Shown here: piece by piece, positions 44,901-54,966 of the stretch
Position numbering within the stretch: position 1 is the stretch's first letter
Layout of the letters: each line of letters opens with the position of its first letter
Source: Larix kaempferi
Taxonomy: Eukaryota > Streptophyta > Pinopsida > Pinales > Pinaceae
Length of the DNA stretch: 64,000 bases
Assembly (NCBI GenBank): GCA_027924585.1
Contig: BSBM01000712.1
Coordinates: forward strand, 1,994,001-2,058,000
Reading direction: 5' to 3'
The notes under the pieces: generated by a model
What the model saw: the letters and a program-made list of their open reading frames with translations, nothing else
Databases searched by the model: none
What the model was told of the DNA's origin: nothing
Program-made: the position numbers and the translations under genes

Positions 44901-46117
44901 TGGAGTCACAGCACAGTGCAGCTCCGTCTCCACCTGCATCACAACACTTTGAAGGTAAAAACATGATAGTATAAACGTATACATTAATAAAATAGTCAAC
45001 AAATGATACCACTACAATGTAAAGCCTTAGAAGTGTAAATACGATTACTTGGCATGGTGGATGGACGCAGAAGTAATGGGTTGGAAACTGGTTCAGTGAT
45101 ACACCTCGGAGATGAAGGAGCCATAGCAGGGAGTTTTGCTTACACCACTGGTGGCACATAGCCGAAGCTCTCAGTGCCAAACTTCAACAATGAACCAAAT
45201 GCCTCAGTCCAACGAAGTTTCACTGGGTAGAGAAAGTGGTTAACCACTGCAACCAGTGTTGGAAGGATTTTAATGCTTGACGTAGAGTTTGTTGGCGTGA
45301 ACTTCTATCATCCAGATCAATGGTGAGGATCCCTTCTCATTTACCCATACGCCAGATCGTCTCACTATCGACGGTCCAAAGCCATTGAGTTTTCAATGCA
45401 ACACAACTTATGGTACAAGGTATGTTTTGGTGGGGTATCCCACGGAGAGTGAGGGAGTATTACATTGTGCCACTACGAGCTCCATGTCACGTTGTCGTGG
45501 ATTATGGTCACCGACGTGGGAGGTGATATAATTAAGTTGATATATGTTTAATTGTGTAATGTTATTAATTAAGGTTAGTATCAACCATATGGTTGTGTGG
45601 TCGGATTTCAATACAAGCACCCAAACCTTGCAACGATATGTTTATACATATATAAATATATATATATGTGATATAATATAACCATTGTTTCGTATGCTTG
45701 GTGTAATTGCTATGTAAGCCATAGTGTAAAAGCGCACTATTTATATGTATAAATAGATAACCATATTTATACATATAACCTTTGTTTATATGTGGACTCA
45801 AAACAAATCTTGCATATGTATTAACGCATATAATCATATGTTTATAATTGTGTGGAGTTCATTATATAGGTTGGTTCATGAATTTAATCTTTGTATATGT
45901 CGAATTAATATCTCGTGTTATTGTTTTACAATGTATAATGTGCATATAATATTAATACATAGAGAGTATGTATTAATATATGTCCCTTGCCATATTAATC
46001 TATAATCTTTCAATAATGTTATAATTTCTAGTTAAATCATGAGGTTTTGTAATGTTGAGTATAATATTAATTGACAATATTAATATATATTTAGGCATAT
46101 ATATAGTTATGGAAGAT

Positions 46118-46383
46118 GAAAGGATGAATAATGTTATAGTTTGCCCTTGGTGTGTTGATGCATGAATATGCCTACTTGTGCCGTTTATCATGCCCTTGCA
46201 CCTCTGCATACTTGTATTTATACTTGGTACTTATGTGTAATTATGCCTGAGAAATAGGTCTAAGTACTACATGTTTTCATCACTCTTCCTGAGAAGGATA
46301 TGTACATGTATGCCATTCTATTTGTGTGAATCATGTCTCATTGCTTGTGTTCATGGACCATGCTTATGCCTATTAGCAAGCCC
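46118..46383. other. Junction segment between B and E, perhaps C LTR
   Basis: After B ends abruptly, 266 bp of ATG/TGCC-rich sequence without ORF lead to the E LTR. Composition resembles the C LTR near 19700-19890, so it may be its continuation, but I cannot align it to another copy in the window. Confidence 0.35.
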
Positions 46384-47273
46384 TGTTGACCAAATGCGAC
46401 CTCGGTCGACAGGGGTTCGCCTCACTTTCGACACATACCACAGTCTCCCTGGGCACCGGCCCAGGCAGGTTTGAGCCTACCCAGCAACACCCATAGAGCG
46501 GATGAGATCTCACCTGAGGCATCCATGAAGAGCAGATGGAACCATGTTTCTGCCGAGGGAGGAGGCAAGTTGTGGCTATAGGAACTAACTTTATTGTAGT
46601 ACTTAAACATAAACTTTAAACATTTGACATGGAGTTATAACATATTGTTTAATCGCAACATTTATCGTCACAACAATAAGAAGTAGACATTGCATCAAGA
46701 AGGTATAACCACATTCATATATTGTATCATTGCACAAAGAGTATAAATACATTCAGATATTGCAACATTGCACAAAGATCGTTCCAAAACACCATCATTA
46801 TATTACTTTCATAGTCGTATACCAGAATCAAAACATAGATCTTCATCCACATATATCTCCTTTCCTTGCTTGTCTCTCTATCTCTATTGCTATCTATGTA
46901 TGTCTCTCCCTATGTCTGTATATCTCCCCAACACTTACAACTCTCATCTATTTATAGGCTTCTTCCATTACAATGTTTGTCCACTTACTAACGACTTCCT
47001 AACCGACACTATGGAAAAATGACCCAACAACTAACTAACTCGGTCCAAATGACCCAAAACCCCACATACTGCGGTACAACTGACTCAATATTACATAACA
47101 TGTGGTCCAAGTGACCCAAAACCCGCCAACCACGGTATAATTTAACACAAAATATCCCTTCCGCGACCTCATCCGATGTGTCGCAACATCGACAGTACTG
47201 CGACATTTCCTCATCGAACCACCTGCCAATAGGCCCCCAACACAATCTTGTGGCTAATCCTTGAGCCATGTCA
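46384..47273 (-). repeat. E 3' LTR
   Basis: About 890 bp; on the plus strand from TGTTGACC to CCATGTCA. It matches 61221-62088 in many blocks (AGGCCCCCAACACAATCTTG, GATGAGnTCTCA, TGGAACCATGTTTC). In element orientation it begins TGACATGGCTCAAGG, like the T1 LTR. The far end could be TGTTGAC at 46384 or TGAC at 46387. Confidence 0.82.
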
Positions 47274-48104
47274 ACTGTTGGACATCGTACACATCGTCAT
47301 ATTTACTTTGAAGTCCTCATACGGTTGTTCAACTGTCCGCACCAGCTCCTTGGCTTTCATAGCCGCTGTCTGACTTGCGACCACATCGTCTGCAGATGGG
47401 TGATCGGTAAGCTTGTCCATGACCTGTTGTCGATACTTCTGTACTGCTTGTAGAGCTTCACTGGTCTGCAGCATCAATTTCCTGTCGATGTCCCGGAATT
47501 CTTCTAACTGGGGCGCATGTGTCTTCTATCGTTCATCTGCCTTGGCAACCCGTTGTTGCAAGTCCTTCATTTCATGCGACTTAGCAACTTGCTCCATTGG
47601 TGGCAGTGTTCTCATTGCAGCCTTTAATGTGGCCAACTGGCCCTCCACTTCCTGTTAGGATTTAGTGAGCTATTCAACTTGCTCATCGTGAACAATGCAG
47701 CCCCAAAATTGTACCGTGTCGGGTGTGATTCTAGTTGCATGTGTTTCCAGCTCCTCCATCTGGGTGGAAACTTCCTCGAGTGCCATTCATCATTCATCCA
47801 CCTCGGCCTGAGGCGTACCCGGTTTCAGCTGGGCCTTCAACATGTCATTCTCCTGCTGCAACTGAACAATGGTAGCTCCCAGTCGCTGCACTCGTTGGAG
47901 CACGTCGATCTCAGGAATGGGCTCCGGCATATGCTGGCATGCATTGCAAATAGACATCTCTAACTTCACGCTGTAGTCCCACAGATGGGTCTTCTCTATA
48001 ACAAGAAAATCCTGATCCTTTTTAAGTTCGTCAAGTGTGCGAGCCTTCTCGGCCCGCTCCTTCTTAATGTCGGCTTCAATTGACATTACTTTTGAATTGT
48101 CCTT
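47271..48104 (-). pseudogene. E extra ORF, coiled-coil part
   Basis: Minus-strand reading from about 48104: IKKERAEKARTLDELKKD, IVQLQQENDMLKAQLK, then a stop after AEVDE, MALEEVSTQMEELETHA, LPPMEQVAKSHEMKDLQQRV and the C-terminus TMSNS. The final TGA is the first TGA of the LTR. Three or four in-frame stops break it. It matches the coiled-coil end of the T1 extra ORF: LPPMEQ...KDLQQRV against LPKMKK...RRMQQQL, with similar Gln/Glu/Ala spacing to the end. It is a decayed homologue; the N-terminal part is lost at the 48110 junction. Confidence 0.75.
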
Positions 48105-48109
48105 TGAGG

Positions 48110-49032
48110 AATTGGGATAATTCTCGTAAATGTGCAGGACATTCCAACTTAGAATTGGAGAATAACATGCACCCCTGTGGATCAGATGAAGGAGGGAAGA
48201 CTTAGCAGAAGTGGAGCAAATATTATGGTAGAAGGGAAAAGTCACATAGGGGATATTATGGCCAGAGTTTCAGTTGGAAAAATGGAAAGGTTGGAGTGCT
48301 CAGATTGGATAGGGGATCATACCCTTGGATAGATTTCTCCAAGAGATTTCCAACAGTACCTGCCTTGTCGAATTTGGACCAAAGATGAGGGATTTATGAA
48401 CCTTAGAAGATGCCCTAGAAGCTTTCTCGAGCAGGGTTCTGTGGTCCTGGCCTTTTCACATATGCAAGGACCTTTCCACATCCGCAATGCGGATTGCGGA
48501 TGTCAAAATTCTGACTTCCCTAAGACTGGCGTATTGTATTTCCTCATTTTTGCATCCGCTATGCAGAATGCAGATTGCAGATTGCAGGAGGTAACTTTTC
48601 CCAGAACGAGGATTTGGGATTTCCACATTTCCGCATCCGCAATGTGGGATGCAGATTGCAGATTGTGGAGGATGGTTTCTCCCAGGTTGGTGAATTGGTG
48701 TTTCGCACTTCCGAGATTTGCAATGTGGATTGCGGATTATGGGAGTGAAATATTTCCGAATATATTAATTGGGATTATGCCTTTCTGAATTCCGTAATGC
48801 GGATTGCAGAATTGCGAAATACTGAAGTCGGAACAGGGATTTCTATGGAGAGGCAGATTTGACAATTCAACTTTTGAATCCGACTATGGTTTCCAGATTG
48901 GAGAGCATTGCAGATTGCGGATAGGAGCCCATTGCGAATGTGTATGAAAATGGATGGATTTGGAGAAAGAAAAATATGTATGAGGATCTCCCATGGCCCT
49001 TAAAGGCCGTCAGAGAGGTTGGGAATGTGACA
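48110..49032 (+). repeat. C 5' LTR, 3' part
   Basis: It ends AATGTGACA at 49032, followed by AAG and the primer site. It shares CCAAGAGnTTTCCAAC, GCGGATT repeats and TCTCCCAT with 12076-13240. The left limit is the approximate point where E coding sequence stops. Confidence 0.65.
48478..48820. repeat. GCGGATT hairpin repeats in C LTR
   Basis: Units near 48478, 48545, 48634, 48718 and 48790, spaced 67-89 bp, each of the form (T)CCGCAATGCGGATTGCGGA or a decayed variant. Same core as 12660-13135 and 37825-38215. Confidence 0.85.
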
Positions 49033-49035
49033 AAG

Positions 49036-49047
49036 TGGTATCAGAGC
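49036..49047 (+). other. C primer binding site
   Basis: TGGTATCAGAGC, a perfect initiator-Met tRNA site, three bases after the LTR end. Confidence 0.92.
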
Positions 49048-51141
49048 CCATGTTATAGCACTGGGGCTGCTTAGGCCAGAGCTAGAAGCTTCAGGTGTGA
49101 TTAGAACTGCAAAAGAATAGATATCGGCCCCAATGACGATATAACATTTGACTGGGTGTGATTAAGCATCCAACATAGACAGTGTAGTCATCACAGAGAG
49201 GCCGACCCTGTTCCAGCTAGACACCTAGCCTTTTACAGGGTAGCAACATTGAACAAATGGCAGCGTTGGTAAGTGCTAAGAAGACCAAGAAGGGAAGAGT
49301 TGGAATTGACCACAGTTTTTGAGGACAATCGAAACAATAGGGATTGCTGATAAGAGGGAAATCTCTCACCCTAAACCATTTCTGTACAACATGAGAATGG
49401 GGTCGGGATTAGAAAGGGAGAACTCTTTGACCCTACCGTGTTCTTATATTTATGTTTTGTGAGCTTTATGTACAGAAAATTAGGGCATGAGAACGGTGCT
49501 AGTAATTAGATAGTTGTAAATACATATGCACTAGTGGGCATGCTGTTAGGTATTGCATATTGCATGAGAAGATGTTGTGTATGTATAGGATGTGGCATGT
49601 TGGTAAAACACGTAAGGATGTGCATATGCAATGAACCACTTAGGTTAAATATGGTGGTTGTTAATCACTACTGATTTTGGTATTGGTGTAGGACCAAAGA
49701 CAACATAAACATGGCTAAGATATTGATGATGCTGTTACATGTTCCCAACAACCTTATGAGAAAGGTTAGGGAAACAATCTGTGAGCATGAAAATTGATGG
49801 AAGGGCTGTGTATTCCCTGGTAAAATGCCAGATTGATGAGGTAACACCAAATATGCTAATGGGAGTCATGCAGGTATGGTCTCTTTGTGCAAATGGTACA
49901 AGTGTTGAAGGGATAGGGTAAGAATCCCTTGAGCCATGTTTAAATATTGTACAATGGTATGCATGTATGGTTGAATGCACTTAATGTGAATGTTAGACCA
50001 CCATGGCATGGTGAGATAGGGAGTAGTAAGGGAAAGGGACCTTCTACCATGTGACTGTTAAATGTTAGAATGCAATCATATGAAACATGCCATGCCATGC
50101 TAGTTATGAATTTAATATCTAGGGAAAGTAAGGACTTATAGTCCTGTTAGGTTAGTGTTATAGTGATGCAGGCTAGGTGAGATGGCCATGGTTAGGGCCA
50201 TACATGTTGAATGGTAGAATGCATGACATCATAGCATAGTGTGCATGGATCAATATGCATTAACAGATTTTGTAAAATGTGGTTGCATGAAGTCAATGCA
50301 TAGTAAAGGATTATGTGAATGTTGTAAATGTGCACATGTGGGATGCATTGTGTGAGTGCATTGTGGTGTTATGCATGTGTTCATTACAATCAGATAACAT
50401 AGGAAACGATGAATTAGTGGTAATTCTGAGATCATTTCACGATCTACTGTGAATGCAAGAAGGATTATGTGGATGTAGTCATGATGAGAGGGTTGCCAGA
50501 ATGCTCTGTGGAAGCACACAATTGCATAAAGGATATGGCTGGGAAGTAATGGGTATTGAAGGTTTATTAAATTACATAAATAATGTGATGGTGTCCTTCA
50601 AATTTTATGTTAAAAATGCATATAAAATACACCTATACATTTCATTGTAATAAGATGTTAGCAGCTGAGAGTGCTTACATTGTTGAGTGTTATGATTTTG
50701 AAAACACTTCAATGACTATTGCAACAATGAAATATTATGTACATGAAAAATCACAAGTGTTTGGATTGATATGAATTTTCATACTTCAGAAAGAAGTGTC
50801 TTGGCCATGGCGAGGAGGGTAAGTCCATCTTAGAGGATGAAATCCACCATGTGAAAAGACCGATAACTATGAGAAGGATCTTATGATTGCAAATTAATTT
50901 CTCTAGTAGATAGAATTGTGAATTCATGTTTGAATTTAATTATTAGTTCCATTAAAGGATTATGGAAACCAGATTTGAATAATGATCTTTAAGTGCTACT
51001 AACTGCTTGTATAATCCATGAATGTGTCAAAGGGACATGTTGTAGGTGGATGGTGGTACTAGGGAAGCAAGCATGAAAACCTAATTGGAAGAGTGGTACC
51101 ACTTACAAGAGCCAAATGACATGAAGGTTCCTCATCGGCAC

Positions 51142-51465
51142 TGCATGATTGGTAAAAAATATGAGTGAGATGGTAAAGATTATGCCAGTAAGGCATATGT
51201 GTGTTATCGAACATCAAAAGGAATGAGGTGGCAAACCAAGGGACTGTCAACTCAGAGAAGGGAGCCCCCATTCCTCACAAATGAAGGAAAGATACATATG
51301 CATTGCATGATTGGTAAACAATATGAGTGAGATGGTAAAGATTATGCTAGTAAGGCATATGTGGGTTATGGAACATCAAAAGGAATGAGGTGGAAAACCG
51401 AGGGACTGTCAAATCAGAGATGGGAGCCCCCATTCCTCACAAATGAAGGAAAGATACATATGCAA
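51142..51465. repeat. 162-bp tandem duplication in C interior
   Basis: TGCATGATTGGTAAA starts both copies (51142 and 51304); both end near GGAAAGATACATATGCA. A few base differences separate them. A TTA microsatellite (about 51550-51577) lies just downstream. Confidence 0.92.
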
Positions 51466-52966
51466 AGTGGATACTATGTCCTGTAAACCCTAGTTGAAAA
51501 TATACATGTATGATTAATAGTGTTAATATGCATAGCTTATTTCATTTCATTTTATTATTATTATTATTGTTATTATTTTAGGCTACCTGAGTATGATTAG
51601 GGCCTACATGGTTCACATCAGTGAGGGGTGCACACCTTTCTGGTGATGAGTTATGTTAGGGTTACCAATATTGACTACACCCTAAGGGAATGGACTCATT
51701 CCTGGTGTTTCAATATCTGATAGTGAATGTATGAGATATGTTTACAGTTTCAGAACAACAGCAGTAATGAGTTTGCTCACTCCTCTTGTGTTGTCAGCTT
51801 GAACATATACAATTTGGTGTTGCACACTAAGGAAGCTATGTGTATAAAGGGTGTTATGAGGGGTTGTGGGGAAGGGATGCTATGTGTATGAAGGGTTGTT
51901 ATGTGTGTGAAGGGATAATTCATGCCTATCGCTCCGTAGTAGACCCTTGACCTAGAAATGGTCATGGTGCAAGTCAAACCAAGTACGAGACTAGTTTGGA
52001 ACCATCAATGCATGATAACCAAGTCAGTGTATTGGTTGGGCATTGAGTATTTAGATGGCGTGGAGTGGCCTGTGGGCTAGCCAACATCCAATTCCACGGG
52101 TGATCCCAAGGCTTGTAAAGTAAAGTAGGACCCTATGGAATAGAGAGGAAATGTCCAATATAGATAAGTATCCAATTGTCATCTATTTCCTATTCTGAAT
52201 AATGAAATATTTCATGTACATGTTTTATAACAACTAAGATGATACACTATTGTTTCTTTGTTGGAAAACTTGGTCATTGCAGGAAGCAAGAATCCTGGAA
52301 GGAATCCCAAGGATTCATGGGGACATGTAACTGTCCTAGAGAGCTCAGTATGACCAGCAATGGAAGTGGTGTTAGTGGACTTGTGTTTGTCCTAGCATCC
52401 AAATGTTCAGTAGGAAATCATGGGGAAAGAGTTCCCTGGATGAGAGGCCTAGGATAGACCTTAGACACTAAGTGTCATATCCAAGAAAGGGAAAGTCAAT
52501 CATTCACATTGAAGTGAAAAAGGTTAGGAGCATGAAACCACAATGGTGGTGTGGCTCCAGATTGGAGAAAGACTAAGACTCTTACTCTTCTCTTTCCTTT
52601 TTATTGATGCACCTATAAAGCAAAAAATTGTTGAATGCATGATGTGACTGAAAATTAACTGTGTTTAATTGCTTGAAATTAGTTGAGAATGCTGAAATAG
52701 TTAATTTCCTCTGAAAGGATGAACATGAATAAGTTCATGTGTATGTTGGGAAAGAATGACAAGTGTGGAATTCTCATGAATAAAGCATGGACTCTTCATG
52801 TCAATTGGACAATAATTGACTGATTTAATGTTTATGTTATCCCCGACATAACAAAATGTGCAATGATGAATTTCACAGGTGAGAAATTGAAAATCAAATT
52901 GGTGGCAGCACTTACAAGGCAAGTAGTGCTATCAAGGAAATGTGGGAAGCTGTAAATATTGACCAT

Positions 52967-53417
52967 GGAAGCATACCAAAGGCTGTTAGACTTGGATGAA
53001 AACCTTCTTAAATCAATTTCCAAGAATCAAGAGAATATTAGAGAAATGATCAAGCTACAAAGGCAATAGAATGAGATGAACCATAGGGCTTTGTAGGACT
53101 CTACTTTTCTACAAAGGGAGATAAGAAATATTCTAGAAACAACCAGCAGTGGACCAATGATGAGGCATTCCTCCAATCATCCCACTAGGAAATGTTCCAT
53201 GTGGGAAAAATCAAAGGAAATTGAACAGGAAAAGGAAAAGCTGCCCCTGAAATGTTGGAAATGTGGAGGAGACCATTGCCTCCGCAACTTCCCAACAAGA
53301 AACAACAAGAGAGATAAAAGCCATGAAGATTTCAGTCTTATGGACCATCTAGAAGATAAAATCCAGAAGGAACAATTGGTGGAAGACAAAGGAATTGGTC
53401 TTGAAAGTTCAAAGTAA
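52967..53417 (+). pseudogene. gag: C gag remnant
   Basis: The reading MEAYQRLLDLDENLLK...IREMIKLQRQ has heptad-like spacing, then two TAG stops (about 53067 and 53095), then an 86-codon frame (53157-53417) with KCWKCGGDHCLRNFP. This is a zinc knuckle of B type whose last Cys is replaced by Phe. It is followed closely by the polypurine tract, so no pol was present on this copy. Confidence 0.65.
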
Positions 53418-53480
53418 AGAGCAAAGTGAAGGAGCAGAACTACAACATTTTTTTTGGAACACTGAGGACAATGTTATTCT

Positions 53481-53493
53481 AAGGGAGGGAGGA
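53481..53493 (+). other. C polypurine tract
   Basis: AAGGGAGGGAGGA abuts TGTAATATCC, the start of the C 3' LTR. Confidence 0.88.
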
Positions 53494-54368
53494 TGTAATA
53501 TCCTTGATTATGACCTTAGGCTATTTTGGATTCTATGTAAATTTTGCAAGGTTTGTTTTACCTAGTGTGGCGATCAAGGCCAAGGCCCCCACTAATGGAT
53601 GCTTAGGTTTATTTGCATAGGCAAGTATGTGATATTCTGATAACCCGTGCTAGTAAGCCATGGAAGATTGTAAATGGTGTAAATAATGCTATGTAATAAA
53701 ATAATAAGGGCTGACTATGTCTGCAACAAAATAAGGGGGAACTATGTATCCACTAGGGTGGTGAGGGGGTGGGGGATGGAACCCTAGGTTGCCATTTGTC
53801 GCCCTGAGAACCCTTAGAATGTCCTTACTACCATTAAATGTTGTTGTGACGAAGTGGGTGAAGGATGTTGTGCAGGAGATAATGTAGTATAGGAAACCCC
53901 AAAGGGATGTATGGCAGGGTATGGATCTCAGATGCCTTGATCTGTACATTATTCAACCTCTGGAAGTCATATTCCCCATTCTTAGACCATGGTTTGGAAG
54001 AAACAAGCTTCAGTCAGACCCTGAGCCATGAGGGAGCAGAGAGAACGGAGCTGTGAAGTGGAAAAGGAAAAGTCACAATTCTGTGTAGGGCCGTGAAGTA
54101 GAGAGCCGAATACACTTAGAAAAACTTGTATGGAAGGAAAACCTCGTGGAGAAATCTATGAACCTGGGTTCTAGGATGAATTGCAGAGCGTAAGATGCTC
54201 AGAAAACCATGTGGAAGAACCCTGCATTGGTGGCCGTGAACCCAACTATGGGATAGCGCTGCTCAGCTAGAGAATGTTGAGAAGGAAACCTAAGTGGGAA
54301 GAACCAAGAGGTCTTAGATTGTGTTCCAGAGCTATATCGATGAACCCATTGGGCTCGAAGCCCTTACC
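53494..54368 (+). repeat. C 3' LTR, first part, cut by K2
   Basis: It matches 18603-19440 and stops at GCCCTTACC, where K2 begins; the 18603 copy reads on as CCCTTACCCACC. The remainder of this LTR is not found after K2 because K2 itself is truncated. Confidence 0.88.
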
Positions 54369-54901
54369 TGTTGGTTGTGGAGCCTAATCTTTCGGTCTCA
54401 TAGATGATGATTCAGCCGTGTTTGAAGCCCAGGTTTGGTTATGATTTTGGCAAGATCTGCAGGGGGTTTGGGGGAAACGCTCTTGAGAAATGGGGGTTCG
54501 AGGGCGAAGCCCCTGAGAAAATTTTTTGGGGCTGTTTTTGCCAATAGTTTTCGGGCCCATGGTTTTGGGTATCCCGTGCTATTTTCCCATTGTATTTCCC
54601 TTATAAAAGAAATTCATTTCAATATGACTAGGGTTGATGTATTAGGTTTTATGCACTGTAAAGATCTCTGAGATCAGAAGAGAGACTGTGAGACAGTGAA
54701 GAGGAAGTGCAGCGGTTGTGCTGCAGGTTGTATCCCTTCACTTTGCTGGATGGTATAATAATAAGGACTAGAAACTTCAATGTGGACGTATCCCATATTG
54801 GGTAAACCATGATATATTGGTGTCTCTCTTGTAATGTGTTTGTGTGATTATATTTGCATTTATGCTTATTGTTATTTCTCTACGATCTTGGTTTTCTAAC
54901 A
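54369..54901 (+). repeat. K2 5' LTR
   Basis: 533 bp, TGTTGGTTGTGG to TTTTCTAACA, matching the solo LTR at 36697-37183. Confidence 0.93.
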
Positions 54902-54903
54902 AT

Positions 54904-54915
54904 TGGTATCAGAGC
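54904..54915 (+). other. K2 primer binding site
   Basis: TGGTATCAGAGC, a perfect match to the initiator-Met tRNA end, two bases after the LTR. Confidence 0.93.
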
Positions 54916-54966
54916 CAAAAGTCTATTTGGCAGTTAAACCCAAAGGAAACTAAGGTTTCTGGTTCG

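Larger units (their letters stand above)
19898..46117 (+). mobile_element. B: chromodomain Ty3/gypsy element with giant LTRs and nested insertions
   Basis: The order is 5' LTR (19898-31270), Met-tRNA primer site, gag-protease, RT-RNase H-integrase-chromodomain, polypurine tract, 3' LTR (36228-46117, truncated). The two LTRs can be followed side by side once three insertions are removed: a minus-strand chromovirus, a solo LTR and X. The interior is only about 5 kb, so the LTRs are as long as the coding part. Frame stops make the element inactive. The 3' LTR lacks the last ~400 bases present in the 5' LTR, so no target duplication can be read. Confidence 0.9.
36228..46117 (+). repeat. B 3' LTR, with two insertions and a truncated end
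   Basis: B LTR sequence occupies 36228-36696, 37184-37582 and 42780-46117. Matching to the 5' LTR stops at GGAAGAT (46117); the 5' copy continues 403 bp (30868-31270). Compared with the 5' LTR it lacks one copy of the 268-bp duplication and about 280 bases corresponding to 29937-30219. ORFs within it mirror those of the 5' LTR and show no domain. Confidence 0.88.
46384..48110 (-). mobile_element. E, 3' end: coiled-coil ORF and 3' LTR
   Basis: Reading on the minus strand, the end of an extra ORF runs into an LTR of the same family as 61221-62088. The pol that should precede the ORF is missing; at about 48110 the sequence changes to a C LTR. The family is the same broad type as T1: the ORF, its place before the LTR, and the LTR start are all alike. 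Confidence 0.75.
48110..53493 (+). mobile_element. C: non-autonomous LTR element (end of 5' LTR and interior)
   Basis: The 5' LTR end (48110-49032), a perfect Met-tRNA primer site, a 4.4-kb interior and a polypurine tract at 53481-53493 are in order; the 3' LTR follows from 53494. The interior contains only a gag remnant with no protease, RT or integrase, so it resembles a large retrotransposon derivative. 49048-52966 is largely non-coding, AT-rich with many ATGCAT and TGCATG words; a short MAALVSAKKTKKG reading at 49258 could be an old gag start. The 5' LTR start is probably the fragment at 18603. Confidence 0.7.

Noticed and set aside
49036-49047. tRNA-Met-like sequence
   Set aside because: Only the 12-base complement of the tRNA end is present, directly after an LTR; it is a primer binding site, not a tRNA gene.
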